DNA of 13,336 nt from an uncultured Treponema sp. (GTDB lineage Bacteria > Spirochaetota > Spirochaetia > Treponematales > Treponemataceae), in assembly GCA_934699065.1 (NCBI GenBank), contig CAKUWD010000067.1, positions 1-13,336 of the forward strand. Reading direction: 5' to 3'. Positions 13,271 to 13,336 of this stretch are shown here, piece by piece. A program made the translations under genes and the position numbers. The notes beneath the pieces were generated by a model that saw nothing but the letters and a program-made list of their open reading frames with translations, did not search any database and was not told where the DNA came from. Every line of letters begins with the position of its first letter. Position 1 is the first letter of the stretch.

Positions 13271-13336
13271 GTGAGACAATATGTTGTGTCTCCTATTTGC
13301 AGAAACGTGGATTTGGCTGCAAAATTAGGTAAGACA
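13271..13336. repeat. Two further hairpins at the window end
   Basis: GAGACA/TGTCTC (13273-13292) surrounds an eight-base loop, and TTTGCAG/CTGCAAA surrounds a loop of about 14 bases shortly after it. They continue the repeat stack without coding potential and may be part of another dispersed family that runs beyond the window. Confidence 0.45.

Noticed and set aside
13105..13332. 75-codon plus-strand reading frame at the right end
   Set aside because: It has no ribosome site and lies wholly over hairpins and repeat copies.
1..13336. CRISPR array, tRNA or rRNA genes, transposase, phage or defence genes
   Set aside because: Looked for on both strands. Repeats are dispersed palindromes without regular spacers, and no transposase, integrase, nuclease or cloverleaf was seen. 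An undescribed multi-gene system is not supported; the repeats are the main unusual signal.

Overview
The window is AT-rich bacterial DNA, with genes packed closely and almost all on the minus strand. The gene content fits a host-associated spirochaete, most likely a gut or rumen Treponema. The signs are an LptC-LptA-LptB cluster, lipoproteins with relaxed lipoboxes, ThyX in place of ThyA, and several families of dispersed palindromic repeats. The genus is my inference from gene content and repeat style. No rRNA or tRNA gene was seen that would settle it.

Reading along the minus strand from the right: 13023-13336 holds no gene and is a stack of repeat and hairpin sequences. Next come thyX (dTMP synthesis), an SH3-domain lipoprotein, an ABC-F ribosome-associated ATPase, a flavin reductase/rubredoxin fusion, a short RsmI-like methyltransferase, then trxB overlapping a secreted two-domain GH3 enzyme (NagZ-like). 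A plus-strand DTW-domain tRNA modification enzyme (3860-4540) meets the GH3 gene stop-to-stop. Divergent from it, an acyl-CoA synthetase starts a tightly overlapping run, acs-lptC-lptA-lptB, that leaves the window at position 1. lptB is therefore cut at its 3' end.

The genes look mostly like envelope and housekeeping functions. LptC/A/B would move a (lipo)glycolipid toward the outer membrane. The GH3 enzyme would trim N-acetylhexosamines from wall-derived fragments in the periplasm. TrxB and the flavin/rubredoxin protein serve thiol and oxygen/redox handling. ABC-F, the RsmI-like enzyme and the DTW protein act on translation. No phage, insertion sequence, CRISPR or defence system was found.

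The least ordinary feature is the repeats. One family with the core GAGCCTGTCGAAA occurs four times. Two copies are read in frame inside genes, in the signal peptide of LptC and in the ABC-F linker, and in both the same strand and the same repeat frame are used. One copy sits just before the ABC-F ribosome binding site, and one lies in the gene-free right end. A second family (12090-12151) has two hairpins with complementary loops, and a GC-rich third family occurs at 7995-8075 and 13165-13212. The promoters seen best are those of acs (3723-3750) and trxB (7201-7229). The latter is surrounded by palindromes that look like operators.
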